A stretch of DNA of 6,485 nt from an uncultured Lachnospiraceae bacterium (lineage in GTDB: Bacteria; Bacillota; Clostridia; Lachnospirales; Lachnospiraceae): positions 1-6,485 of the forward strand of contig CALDIE010000291.1 of assembly GCA_937901625.1 (NCBI GenBank), given 5' to 3'. Below are positions 1 to 5,669 of the stretch, in pieces; position 1 is the stretch's first letter; every line of letters begins with the position of its first letter. A program made the translations under genes and the position numbers. The notes below the pieces were generated by a model. The model made no database searches. It was not told the DNA's origin and saw nothing but the letters and a program-made list of their open reading frames with translations.

Positions 1-2
1 TC

Positions 3-902
3 TATTCCTGTCTTGCGATCGTGATCATGACAAGGCTCTTTAAGTCGGAGGAAATCCTTTTTGGAGACAGTTCGGGCAGCCTTCATGTGATGGAATCAAG
101 AAAGAATATGAGGGTGAAGCAGATCCCGGGGATGGGGGACTGTGTGCTTTTGATGGCCATTCTTCTTCTGGTATTGCTCTTTATCGGCTCAACGACGGTG
201 CTTCATATCGGACTGTACGGTCTGATCCTGGAGCAGGTGCTCTTCTTTGCGGTAACCGCCTTTTACTGCTGGTATATCAAGGCGGATGTTAAGAGACTCT
301 TTCCGATGAAACGCCCCGGCGTTAAAGCAATCTTCGGATCGCTTTTTTCCTGGGCAGGAACCTACATTCTGATGCTTTTACTCGGTGGAGCGTTGACCTA
401 TGTCTTTTCACACGGAGAAGGAGCAGATCAAAACGAACTGCTGACCTTATGGGAGGATGCACCGTTATTCTTAGTGATCCTCTCAATCGCGTTCTTCCCG
501 GCAGTGTGTGAGGAAACGGTATTTCGCGGTTTCTTGCTGGGAACCTTAAAAAATAAGTATAAACCCGTTGTTGCCGTGGTTGCTTCCGGACTGATCTTTG
601 GTCTATACCACATGAACGCTGTACAGTTCTTTACGGTGGGAATATTAGGTATCCTCTTATCCTATGTGGTATACAACCACAATTGCATCTTTTTATCGAT
701 CGGTATGCACTTTTTAAACAACCTGACAAGTGTTCTCATCTCTCATTTTGAAGAGCCGTTGTCAGCGCGTTTTCCGACGATATTCGGAGACTCGCCGGAT
801 CCCGTATCGATCATCGGACTCGTGGTGACAGGGATCGTTTTGCTCTTAATCGGCATCTGGCTTTTGCCGGCTTCGGATACAAATAAAAAAGACTTGCATT
901 GA
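3..902 (+). CDS. CPBP (Abi/CAAX) intramembrane metalloprotease, 5'-truncated, probably the C-terminal half of an ABC-2 permease fusion
   Basis: The reading frame is open from the window edge, so the true start lies outside. A GTG at 21 and an ATG at 27 are internal candidates, but neither has a usable ribosome binding site. Numbered from the GTG at 21, the CPBP core is clear: EETVFRG at 164-170 (EExxxR motif, Glu164/Glu165/Arg169), FGLYH at 193-197 (second motif, His197) and HFLNN at 230-234 (third motif, His230). These are the expected glutamates and histidines of the membrane-embedded active site. Several hydrophobic helices surround them (about 41-60, 64-84, 104-128, 147-163, 181-196, 201-219, 262-282). 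Residues before about 30, including LFKSEEILFG, resemble the C-terminal end of ABC-2/NatB-type permeases, and permease-CPBP fusions are known in clostridia. That part is inferred from a short segment. Family roles include prenyl-protein processing and bacteriocin self-immunity; the substrate here is unknown. The gene ends at a TGA inside the rplS promoter region. Confidence 0.85.
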   Translation, partial: YSCLAIVIMTRLFKSEEILFGDSSGSLHVMESRKNMRVKQIPGMGDCVLLMAILLLVLLFIGSTTVLHIGLYGLILEQVLFFAVTAFYCWYIKADVKRLFPMKRPGVKAIFGSLFSWAGTYILMLLLGGALTYVFSHGEGADQNELLTLWEDAPLFLVILSIAFFPAVCEETVFRGFLLGTLKNKYKPVVAVVASGLIFGLYHMNAVQFFTVGILGILLSYVVYNHNCIFLSIGMHFLNNLTSVLISHFEEPLSARFPTIFGDSPDPVSIIGLVVTGIVLLLIGIWLLPASDTNKKDLH

Positions 903-922
903 GTTAGATACTGTGGTAAAAT
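894..922 (+). promoter_or_regulatory. Probable sigma-A promoter of rplS
   Basis: TTGCAT at 894-899 and TAAAAT at 917-922 are separated by 17 bases, and TGG directly before the -10 gives an extended -10 element (TGnTAAAAT). The -35 matches the consensus only in its TTG, so the extended -10 probably compensates. The -35 overlaps the stop codon of the upstream protease gene. Transcription would begin near 929, giving a leader of about 90 bases before rplS. Confidence 0.7.
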
Positions 923-929
923 CACAATG

Positions 930-1012
930 TTGCGAGTAAAGAGATGTTCCGCTGTTACCATCGCATGTGCGTGTTATGTATTAAGAACATCCGATGAAAA
1001 ACAGGAGGAGTA
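930..1012 (+). promoter_or_regulatory. L19-type ribosomal protein leader (candidate autoregulatory RNA)
   Basis: The untranslated region between the promoter and rplS contains a perfect 7-bp closing helix: GATGTTC at 943-949 pairs with GAACATC at 985-991. A small inner hairpin CGCA/TGCG lies around 963-972. An alternative pairing, GATG at 943-946 with CATC at 958-961, would compete with the closing helix. The structure ends 11 bases before the AGGAGG ribosome binding site at 1003-1008. An L19 leader family is known upstream of rplS in Firmicutes and is thought to let L19 repress its own synthesis. Assignment rests on position and pairing, not on a covariance model score. Confidence 0.65.
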
Positions 1013-1017
1013 TTAAA

Positions 1018-1377
1018 ATGGAGAAGACAAACAAGGCAATTATTGCAGAGATTGAGCAGGAACAGTTAAAGAGTGAGGTTCCTTCTTTCAACGTTGGTGA
1101 TACCGTAAAGGTTTACGGTAAGATCAAGGAGGGTGAGAAGACCCGTATTCAGGTGTTTGAGGGAACGGTTGTAAAGATCCAGAACGGCAGCAACCGTACT
1201 ACTTTCACTGTACGTAAGACTTCCAATGGCGTAGGCGTAGAGAAGACCTGGCCGTTACACAGCCCCAACGTAGAAAAGGTAGAAGTTGTTCGTCTTGGTA
1301 AGGTTAGACGTGCTAAGCTTAACTACTTAAAGGGTCGTGTAGGTAAGAATGCGAAGGTTAAGGAAGTTATCCGCTGA
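1018..1377 (+). CDS. rplS: 50S ribosomal protein L19
   Basis: This is a 119-residue protein of normal L19 length. It has the family hallmarks: an N-terminal acidic helix, then VPSFNVGDTVKVYGKIKEG near 22-40, RIQVFEGTVVKIQNGS near 42-57, FTVRKTSNGVGVEKTWPLHSP near 61-81, and a basic tail with RRAKLNYLKGRVGK. L19 lies at the 30S-50S interface, where it contributes to an intersubunit bridge. The start at 1018 is chosen over the in-frame ATG at 994 because AGGAGG at 1003-1008 sits nine bases before it, and the extra eight residues (MKNRRSIK) would be encoded by the leader and ribosome binding site. The gene has its own promoter, leader and terminator, so it appears monocistronic. Codon use is restricted, as expected for a highly expressed gene. 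Confidence 0.98.
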   Translation: MEKTNKAIIAEIEQEQLKSEVPSFNVGDTVKVYGKIKEGEKTRIQVFEGTVVKIQNGSNRTTFTVRKTSNGVGVEKTWPLHSPNVEKVEVVRLGKVRRAKLNYLKGRVGKNAKVKEVIR

Positions 1378-1407
1378 TCCGAAGCAGATCTGATAGTTGA
1401 ATTTGAA

Positions 1408-1467
1408 AGGCAGTTTAACTACCGGTGGCAGTTTGGGCTGCCGTGGTAAGTGAACTGCCTGTTTTTT
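1408..1467 (+). terminator. Rho-independent terminator of rplS
   Basis: AGGCAGTT at 1408-1415 pairs with AACTGCCT at 1453-1460. Inside it a second hairpin forms from GGCAG (1427-1431) and CTGCC (1438-1442) around a TTTGGG loop. The outer stem is followed by G and six T residues (1462-1467). The long two-part stem and U tract indicate efficient release, separating rplS from the downstream signal peptidase cluster. Confidence 0.88.
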
Positions 1468-1523
1468 ATCTTAGGATCTGTTCAAAAATAAATCTTCACA
1501 ATTGACTTATATAAAGAGGTTGT

Positions 1524-2111
1524 ATGGCGAGAAGAAAAAAGGGGCTTTCCTTTTACAGTAAGGAAAGAAAAGTGAATAAGGGATTGATCGCGGAGATCTT
1601 TAGCTGGATTTTCTGGGGACTGGCGATGGTTCTGGCGGCTTTTGTTTTTATGTACTGCTTCGGGATCAGGACGGATATGTCGGGAGCCTCCATGAAGCCC
1701 ACGCTGACCAACGGTCAGAAGGTATTGATGAACCGCTTCGTCTATTACGTAAGCGAACCCAAAAGCGGAGATGTGATCGTATTTCTTCCAAACGGCAATA
1801 CCGGCTCCCATTATTATATTCGCCGCGTGATAGCAGGTCCGGGAGAGACGATCCGGATCGAAGACGGCGTGATCTATGTGGACGGGTTCTTCTATGAAGA
1901 CGGGTTCTTTTATGATAAAATTGCAGATGCGGGGATAGCCGAAAATGACATCGTCTTAGGTGAGGATGAGTACTTTGTTTTGGGCGATAACCGTAACGAC
2001 AGCGAAGACAGCCGCTCGAGCAATATCGGTATCGTAAGGCGGGAGTACATCGAGGGAAGGGTCTGGTTTAAGTTTAGCGACGGCAATATGCAGATGGGTC
2101 TGATCAAGTAG
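1524..2111 (+). CDS. Signal peptidase I family protein (S26) with Arg replacing the catalytic Lys
   Basis: This 195-residue protein has a basic N-terminus, one membrane segment (about 25-47) and the S26 fold. The box B serine is present in SGASMKPTL (Ser56). Box C-like GDVIVF is at 82-87, and box E is GDNRNDSEDSR at 154-164. Box D reads YYIRRVIAGPGE at 97-108: the position that carries the general-base Lys in type I signal peptidases (YxKRVIGLPGD) is Arg100, encoded CGC. The canonical enzyme two genes downstream keeps Lys. The protein may therefore be weak, inactive or altered, comparable in idea to SpsA beside SpsB in Staphylococcus aureus. DGFFYE/DGFFYD at 120-131 is an in-frame duplication. 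AAAGAGG at 1513-1519 lies only four bases from the ATG. No clear promoter is visible between the rplS terminator and this gene. Family assignment is sure; activity is uncertain. Confidence 0.9.
   Translation: MARRKKGLSFYSKERKVNKGLIAEIFSWIFWGLAMVLAAFVFMYCFGIRTDMSGASMKPTLTNGQKVLMNRFVYYVSEPKSGDVIVFLPNGNTGSHYYIRRVIAGPGETIRIEDGVIYVDGFFYEDGFFYDKIADAGIAENDIVLGEDEYFVLGDNRNDSEDSRSSNIGIVRREYIEGRVWFKFSDGNMQMGLIK
1881..1916 (+). repeat. 18-bp in-frame tandem duplication inside the first signal peptidase gene
   Basis: Two adjacent 18-base units (1881-1898 and 1899-1916) differ at two positions. They encode DGFFYE and DGFFYD, residues 120-131. The segment lies after box D, in a region of the S26 fold that varies in length. 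The second signal peptidase in this window has no such repeat. Confidence 0.85.
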
Positions 2112-2126
2112 GAGAGTGCGAAGGCA

Positions 2127-2987
2127 ATGAATACAATACAGTGGTATCCGGGACACATGACGGCAGCTATGCGCCGGATGCAGGAAGATATCAAACTGAT
2201 CGATCTGATGATCGAACTGGTGGATGCCAGGATCCCGGTTTCCGGAAGAAATCCTGACTTAGACCGACTTGGGCAGAACAAAGCCGGGATCATCATATTA
2301 AATAAGAGCGACCTGGCGGATCCGGCGAAAAGCCGCCGCTGGGTTGAGTATTTTGAAAAGAGCGGAAAGAAAGCCGTCCTGATGGACGCAAGATCCAGAG
2401 ACGGGATGAAGGATGTAAAGGGAGCCGTATTGGAAGCCTGTCAGGCTAAGATCGATAGAGACCGGAAAAGAGGCATCAAAAACCGGCCGGTTCGCGCGAT
2501 GGTGGTCGGAATACCCAATGTGGGAAAGTCGACATTTATCAATTCCTACGCGGGAAGGTCCTGTGCGAAGACCGGGGATAAGCCGGGCGTTACCAAGGGA
2601 AAGCAGTGGATCAAACTCGATAAGAATCTGGAACTTTTGGATACCCCCGGAGTCTTGTGGCCGAAGTTTGAGGACAGGACGGTCGGGCTGCATCTGGCGA
2701 TGATAGGTTCGATCAACGATGAGATCCTTGAAAAAGAAGAGCTTGCCGTAGAGATCCTTCGAGAGATGAAGAAACTTTACTCGGCGAGGATATCCGACCG
2801 GTACGGAATAGAGGAATCGGGAGATGATTATTCGATCTTACAGGAAATCAGTCTGAAAAGAGGCTGTCTTTTAAAAGGCGGAGAGGCCGATACAAAAAAA
2901 GGAGCCGGCCTTGTGATCGATGATTTCCGCAAAGGAAGGCTTGGCGTATATACACTTGAAACAGCACCGGATGAGGGGATTTTTTAA
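2127..2987 (+). CDS. rbgA: Ribosome biogenesis GTPase RbgA (YlqF)
   Basis: The protein has 286 residues, close to the usual length of about 282. It begins with the family signature IQWYPGHM (4-11). The GTPase motifs are circularly permuted, as in all YlqF/YRG proteins: G4 NKSD at 59-62, a G5-like DARS at 87-90, G1 GIPNVGKS at 128-135, G2 PGVT at 153-156 and G3 DTPG at 172-175. A helical C-terminal domain with KRGCLLKGGEAD near 244-255 matches the family's RNA-contacting tail. RbgA acts in the cytoplasm on a late 50S precursor, promoting entry of late proteins such as L16, and its GTPase is stimulated by the ribosomal particle. The gene starts 15 bases after the previous stop, and AGGAG at 2110-2114 overlaps that stop. 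Its place between the signal peptidases and rnhB is standard in Firmicutes. Confidence 0.97.
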   Translation: MNTIQWYPGHMTAAMRRMQEDIKLIDLMIELVDARIPVSGRNPDLDRLGQNKAGIIILNKSDLADPAKSRRWVEYFEKSGKKAVLMDARSRDGMKDVKGAVLEACQAKIDRDRKRGIKNRPVRAMVVGIPNVGKSTFINSYAGRSCAKTGDKPGVTKGKQWIKLDKNLELLDTPGVLWPKFEDRTVGLHLAMIGSINDEILEKEELAVEILREMKKLYSARISDRYGIEESGDDYSILQEISLKRGCLLKGGEADTKKGAGLVIDDFRKGRLGVYTLETAPDEGIF

Positions 2988-3010
2988 AGAAGCCTAAGGA
3001 GATAAAAGGG

Positions 3011-3769
3011 ATGGATGAAGAAAAGAGAAGAGGTTTTCAGGATACCGGGATGGATTACGAACAGGAAAGCGGCCAGGTAGAGGAAATCAACGCCGTGGAG
3101 ATCCCGGAGGATGAAGATCTGGAATTTATCGTAGACCTTGATGAGGATTACAGGAGCAACGAAAAAAAGAAAAACGAGGCCTTAGCGGCAGATCCGGATA
3201 AGGAAGAGGACGCGGGGGAAGGCGGCAATGGGGCGAAAAGCTTCTGGCGGGAGATCGTTGGAGATCTGATCTTTTTGCTGGTTGTATTCGCGCTTACACT
3301 ATTGTTTGTCAAATTCGTCGCGCAGCGGACGGTGGTTGTCGGCAGCAGTATGGCGCCTACCCTGATGGACGGCGATAATCTTGTGGTGGATAAGATCAGT
3401 TATCACTTCCGCGAGCCGGAGCGTTTCGATATTATTGTATTCCCCTTTGACATTACGGAGGAGACCTATTATATCAAGCGCATCATCGGACTGCCCGGAG
3501 AGACGGTCAGGATTGACGATAACGGAAATATATATATTAACGAAGTGCTGCTGGAAGAGTCCTACGGCGCGGAGGTGATCCTGGATCCCGGAATAGCCTA
3601 TGGGGGTATAACCCTTGGAGACGATCAGTATTTTGTCATGGGAGATAACCGGAATCATTCTTCTGACAGCCGAACGGTAGCCGTCGGGCTGATCGAACGG
3701 GAGAGACTGTTGGGAAGAGCGATCTTTAAGATTTATCCCTTTAGCTCATTTGGAAGGATTGGGGACTGA
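3011..3769 (+). CDS. lepB: Signal peptidase I, canonical, with long acidic cytoplasmic N-terminus
   Basis: This enzyme of 252 residues cleaves signal peptides from proteins exported by Sec or Tat at the outer face of the membrane. A membrane helix lies at about 83-103, followed directly by box B, VVVGSSMAPTL, with the nucleophile Ser113. Box C-like FDIIVFPF is at 139-146. Box D, YYIKRIIGLPGE at 153-164, carries the general-base Lys156, and box E, GDNRNHSSDSR, is at 211-221. All catalytic positions are intact, unlike the paralogue upstream of rbgA. Residues 1-75 are strongly charged, rich in Glu and Asp, with a KKK stretch near 52-54, and precede the membrane helix. They are likely cytoplasmic and longer than in typical Gram-positive enzymes. 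AAGGAG at 2996-3001 is nine bases ahead of the ATG. The stop overlaps the rnhB start by one base. Confidence 0.96.
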   Translation: MDEEKRRGFQDTGMDYEQESGQVEEINAVEIPEDEDLEFIVDLDEDYRSNEKKKNEALAADPDKEEDAGEGGNGAKSFWREIVGDLIFLLVVFALTLLFVKFVAQRTVVVGSSMAPTLMDGDNLVVDKISYHFREPERFDIIVFPFDITEETYYIKRIIGLPGETVRIDDNGNIYINEVLLEESYGAEVILDPGIAYGGITLGDDQYFVMGDNRNHSSDSRTVAVGLIERERLLGRAIFKIYPFSSFGRIGD

Positions 3770-4536
3770 TGGAAAAGATAGCTGAGATTAAAGAAAAATA
3801 TACGGCTTTGCCGGAAGAGGAAGACGCTTATCTGACCTTTTATCATACCTATGAGGCGGACGAACGGAGCGCCGTTGCCCGGATGTGCGGTTCTGTTCAA
3901 AAGAAGATTCATGCGCTTAAGGCGGAAAAGGACAGAATGAGTAAGATGTTTGCTTATGAGCGGGAGTACGCTTCATGCGGATTGATCTGCGGGATCGATG
4001 AAGTGGGGAGAGGTCCCTTTGCCGGTCCGGTGGTAGCGGGAGCCGTGATCCTGCCGGAGGATTGCGACATTCTGTATCTTAACGACTCCAAAAAGCTCTC
4101 CGAAAAAAAGAGAGAAGAACTTTATGACGTGATCATGGAAAAGGCGGTCGCTGTCGGTCTCGGGTTCAATTCACCCGAGAGGATCGATGAGATCAATATT
4201 TTACAGGCCACCTATGAAGCCATGCGGGAGGCGATATCAAAGCTTTGCGTTACCCCGGATCTGCTCTTAAACGACGCGGTAACGATCCCGCAGGTGACGA
4301 TCCGTCAGGTTCCGATCATCAAAGGGGATGCGAAGAGCGCATCCATTGCGGCGGCCAGTATCGTCGCCAAGGTGACAAGAGACCGGTTGATGGTTGAGTG
4401 TGACAGGATCTTTCCGGGCTACGGATTTGCTCAAAATAAAGGCTACGGCTCTCCGGAACACATCCGGGCATTAAAGGAGCTTGGACCTACGCCGATCCAC
4501 AGGAGAAGTTTTATCGGTAATTACGTAAAAGTATAA
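3769..4536 (+). CDS. rnhB: Ribonuclease HII
   Basis: The 255-residue protein has the same length as Bacillus subtilis RnhB, including the roughly 70-residue N-terminal extension seen in Firmicutes. The type 2 RNase H signature GIDEVGRGPFAGPVVAGAV starts at residue 75, with catalytic Asp77 and Glu78. NDSKKLSEKKRE follows at 105-116. The third acidic position is Asp169 in LLLNDAV, where most relatives have an L-x-DG form. GDAKSASIAAASIVAK at 186-201 supplies the final Asp187 and the conserved helix. RNase HII cuts the RNA strand of RNA-DNA hybrids and starts removal of single ribonucleotides misincorporated in DNA. The ATG overlaps the lepB stop codon (TGATG), which suggests translational coupling; no separate strong ribosome binding site is needed, though GGA-rich sequence lies upstream. 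Confidence 0.97.
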   Translation: MEKIAEIKEKYTALPEEEDAYLTFYHTYEADERSAVARMCGSVQKKIHALKAEKDRMSKMFAYEREYASCGLICGIDEVGRGPFAGPVVAGAVILPEDCDILYLNDSKKLSEKKREELYDVIMEKAVAVGLGFNSPERIDEINILQATYEAMREAISKLCVTPDLLLNDAVTIPQVTIRQVPIIKGDAKSASIAAASIVAKVTRDRLMVECDRIFPGYGFAQNKGYGSPEHIRALKELGPTPIHRRSFIGNYVKV

Positions 4537-4537
4537 G

Positions 4538-4568
4538 ATTCCCGCCGTGGGGGACAGAGAGCGGGAGT
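4538..4568 (+). other. Intercistronic hairpin between rnhB and yraN
   Basis: ATTCCCGC at 4538-4545 can pair with GCGGGAGT at 4561-4568 (one U-G pair) around a purine-rich 15-base loop. No T tract follows, so it is unlikely to be a terminator. It ends before the yraN ribosome binding site (4573-4581) and could be an mRNA processing or stability element. The call is from visible pairing only. Confidence 0.35.
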
Positions 4569-4584
4569 GTAAAAGGAAAGGAAT

Positions 4585-4959
4585 ATGGAAAAAGTTAACA
4601 AAAGGGCTTTGGGGAGTCGTCTGGAAGAAGAGGCGGCCCGTTTTCTTACCGCTAATGGTGTGCGCATCGTAGCGCATAATTACAGGACAAAGGTCGGTGA
4701 GATCGATCTGATCGGTATGGATGGAGATACCCTGGTATTTTTTGAGGTTAAGTATAGAAAAGGCGACAGAAGCGGTGTCGCAGCCGAAGCTGTGGACAGG
4801 AGAAAGATAGCGATCATCTGCCGCGTCTCGGATTGGTATCGCATGGAAAATCATGTATCTGCTGACAAACAGATCCGCTACGATGTCATTGCTATAGATA
4901 AAGAAGATATACAGTGGATCAGGAATGCTTTTGAATATAGCGGAAAGTGCTATATGTGA
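4585..4959 (+). CDS. yraN: YraN family protein (UPF0102), endonuclease-like fold
   Basis: The 124-residue protein is of normal family length. Its N-terminal LGSRLEEEAARFLTANG matches the opening helix of the family. The core GEIDLIGMDGDTLVFFEVKYR at 38-58 holds the PD-(D/E)XK-like residues Asp41, Glu54 and Lys56, followed by AAEAVDRRKIAIICR, the typical helix. Members are predicted nucleases related in fold to archaeal Holliday junction resolvases; a cellular role is not settled. The start is supported by AAGGAAAGG at 4573-4581. It follows rnhB by 48 bases, a pairing seen in many bacteria (rnhB-yraN), and probably belongs to the same transcript. The stop codon falls inside a 15-bp tandem repeat, so the last residues KCYM are repeat-encoded. 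Confidence 0.93.
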   Translation: MEKVNKRALGSRLEEEAARFLTANGVRIVAHNYRTKVGEIDLIGMDGDTLVFFEVKYRKGDRSGVAAEAVDRRKIAIICRVSDWYRMENHVSADKQIRYDVIAIDKEDIQWIRNAFEYSGKCYM

Positions 4960-4981
4960 AAGTGCTATACGTGAAAGTGCT
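4944..4981 (+). repeat. 15-bp tandem repeat spanning the yraN stop codon
   Basis: Units AAAGTGCTATATGTG (4944-4958) and AAAGTGCTATACGTG (4959-4973) are followed by a partial third copy, AAAGTGCT (4974-4981). The first copy encodes the end of YraN and supplies the first two bases of its stop codon. Slipped-strand duplication is the simplest origin. No function is evident. Confidence 0.85.
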
Positions 4982-5096
4982 TCCTTTGTCATTAATTTAT
5001 GATACGAGGGTCAAATATAGTGAACGACAAAAATAATCTGACGCTCACTGTAGCATTTGCCCGATAGTTTGTGTGGCATAAAAAGTTCGAATGGGG

Positions 5097-5102
5097 TATA
5101 AT
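5097..5102 (+). promoter_or_regulatory. Possible -10 element upstream of the 78-residue ORF
   Basis: A perfect TATAAT lies 60 bases ahead of the small ORF at 5162. The hexamer 17 bases upstream (TGGCAT, 5074-5079) is a poor -35, and TTGTGT at 5069-5074 is too far away. The gap from yraN (4960-5161) otherwise holds the tandem repeat and a short imperfect inverted repeat (5019-5026 with 5042-5049). The call rests on the -10 alone. Confidence 0.4.
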
Positions 5103-5161
5103 CTAATAACTGTTGTTAAGAATCCGGTGCGTATCGGTGAAAATATAGGGAGGATAAAAAG

Positions 5162-5398
5162 ATGCTTAACGAGTACAGTGAAGAATATGTCGCCGGGTTT
5201 GCTGAGGGATATAGCCGTGCAGCGGCTGCCGGCAAAGCGGCGGTCAACGAAGCCTGTTCCCTGTTGGGTACGGCTGTTCTGGACAATCTGATTGCGGCTT
5301 TTGATGGTTATGAAGCCAAAGGAAAGACCACCATCTCTGTGGAAGACGCAAAGATGGAAACCTGTATATGCGTCGGGCGGCTTTTCAAGAAGCCCTGA
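5162..5398 (+). CDS. Small hypothetical protein, 78 residues
   Basis: I do not recognise this protein. The start is well supported: AGGGAGG at 5147-5153 lies eight bases before the ATG. The N-terminal half, with EEYVAGFAEGYSRAAAAGKAAVNEAC, is Ala/Gly-rich and likely helical. The middle, LLGTAVLDNLIAAFDGYEAKG, is mildly hydrophobic but too short and mixed to be a clear membrane span. The C-terminal part holds two cysteines (CIC near 69-71) and a basic RLFKKP end. It has no signal peptide and no recognised DNA-binding motif. It lies between the housekeeping cluster and a serine recombinase start and is followed by a strong hairpin, so it may be accessory or mobile-element cargo. That is inference from position. 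Confidence 0.65.
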   Translation: MLNEYSEEYVAGFAEGYSRAAAAGKAAVNEACSLLGTAVLDNLIAAFDGYEAKGKTTISVEDAKMETCICVGRLFKKP

Positions 5399-5404
5399 TA
5401 TGAT

Positions 5405-5433
5405 GAGGCTGTCCATTTCCGATGGGCAGCCTC
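5405..5433 (+). other. Strong hairpin after the 78-residue ORF, no U tract
   Basis: GAGGCTGTCCAT (5405-5416) pairs with ATGGGCAGCCTC (5422-5433) around a TTCCG loop: 12 pairs with one U-G. Neither strand has a T run after the stem, so a standard rho-independent terminator is not supported. A smaller perfect hairpin, CAGGG/CCCTG (5445-5458, TATG loop), follows. The structures may stop or stabilise the upstream transcript, or belong to a mobile element end. Confidence 0.6.
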
Positions 5434-5515
5434 ACGAGTCAAAACAGGGTATGCCCTGCGCTGACTGCCGGCGGTAGGGTTATACAGGTAAAAAGTAAGT
5501 TGATTTTCTTTTGTT

Positions 5516-5543
5516 TTTACACGTCGTAAACGACGTTTAGATT
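5516..5543 (+). promoter_or_regulatory. Candidate recombinase promoter containing a palindromic site
   Basis: TTTACA at 5516-5521 (five of six consensus matches) and TAGATT at 5538-5543 (four of six) are 16 bases apart. The spacer is almost entirely filled by the palindrome at 5521-5536. The recombinase ATG follows at 5571. Such an arrangement would let a protein bound to the palindrome block transcription. Promoter and regulation are inferences. Confidence 0.4.
5521..5536. promoter_or_regulatory. Perfect palindrome, possible recombinase binding or crossover site
   Basis: ACGTCGT and ACGACGT are exact inverse complements flanking a central AA (16 bases in all). It lies 35 bases ahead of a serine recombinase start. 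Small serine recombinases bind dimeric inverted half-sites and cut with a 2-base stagger at the centre, and resolvase genes often adjoin their own res site. The two-base centre fits, but the half-sites are shorter than usual, so a repressor operator is the main alternative. Confidence 0.5.
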
Positions 5544-5570
5544 CAGAATTTCTTTCGTGGAGGGTTATTT

Positions 5571-5669
5571 ATGAGAGTAGCATATGTGCGCGTATCCACT
5601 GTCGAGCAGAATGAGGCCCGGCAGCGGGAGGCTCTGGCGAAGCATGATATTGAAAAATGGTTTATCGAT
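5571..5669 (+). CDS. Small serine recombinase (resolvase/invertase), N-terminal fragment only
   Basis: The first 33 residues are the start of a resolvase-type catalytic domain. The strand YVRVST (5-10) carries the expected Arg7 and nucleophilic Ser9, followed by VEQNEARQREAL, the typical QxxxRQ-like helix, and a beta strand ending in WFID. GTGGAGGG at 5557-5564 ends six bases ahead of the ATG, a good ribosome binding site. Complete members have about 180-200 residues and continue after this point with a conserved K-x-SG-like segment. Here the frame runs instead into PolC sequence and stops at 5748-5750 after 59 codons. The fragment lacks most of the catalytic domain and the DNA-binding domain. 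Truncation is attributed to a chimeric join, so the intact gene probably exists in the source organism. Confidence 0.8.

Noticed and set aside
994..1017. Upstream ATG at 994 as the rplS start
   Set aside because: It would translate the leader and the AGGAGG ribosome binding site. The ATG at 1018 has ideal spacing and gives the normal L19 N-terminus.
1502..1515. TTGACT and TATATAA as promoter of the first signal peptidase gene
   Set aside because: With TTGACT as -35, the -10 would fall on the start codon; with TATATA as -10, the ribosome binding site would lie before the transcription start. No workable pairing was found.
1482..2296. Minus-strand reading frames opposite the signal peptidase and rbgA genes
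   Set aside because: They lie antisense to well-supported genes, show no protein family features and lack convincing ribosome binding sites. The same holds for the other antisense frames up to 5416.
5405..5433. Rho-independent terminator
   Set aside because: The stem is strong, but there is no T tract on either strand, so it is listed only as a hairpin.
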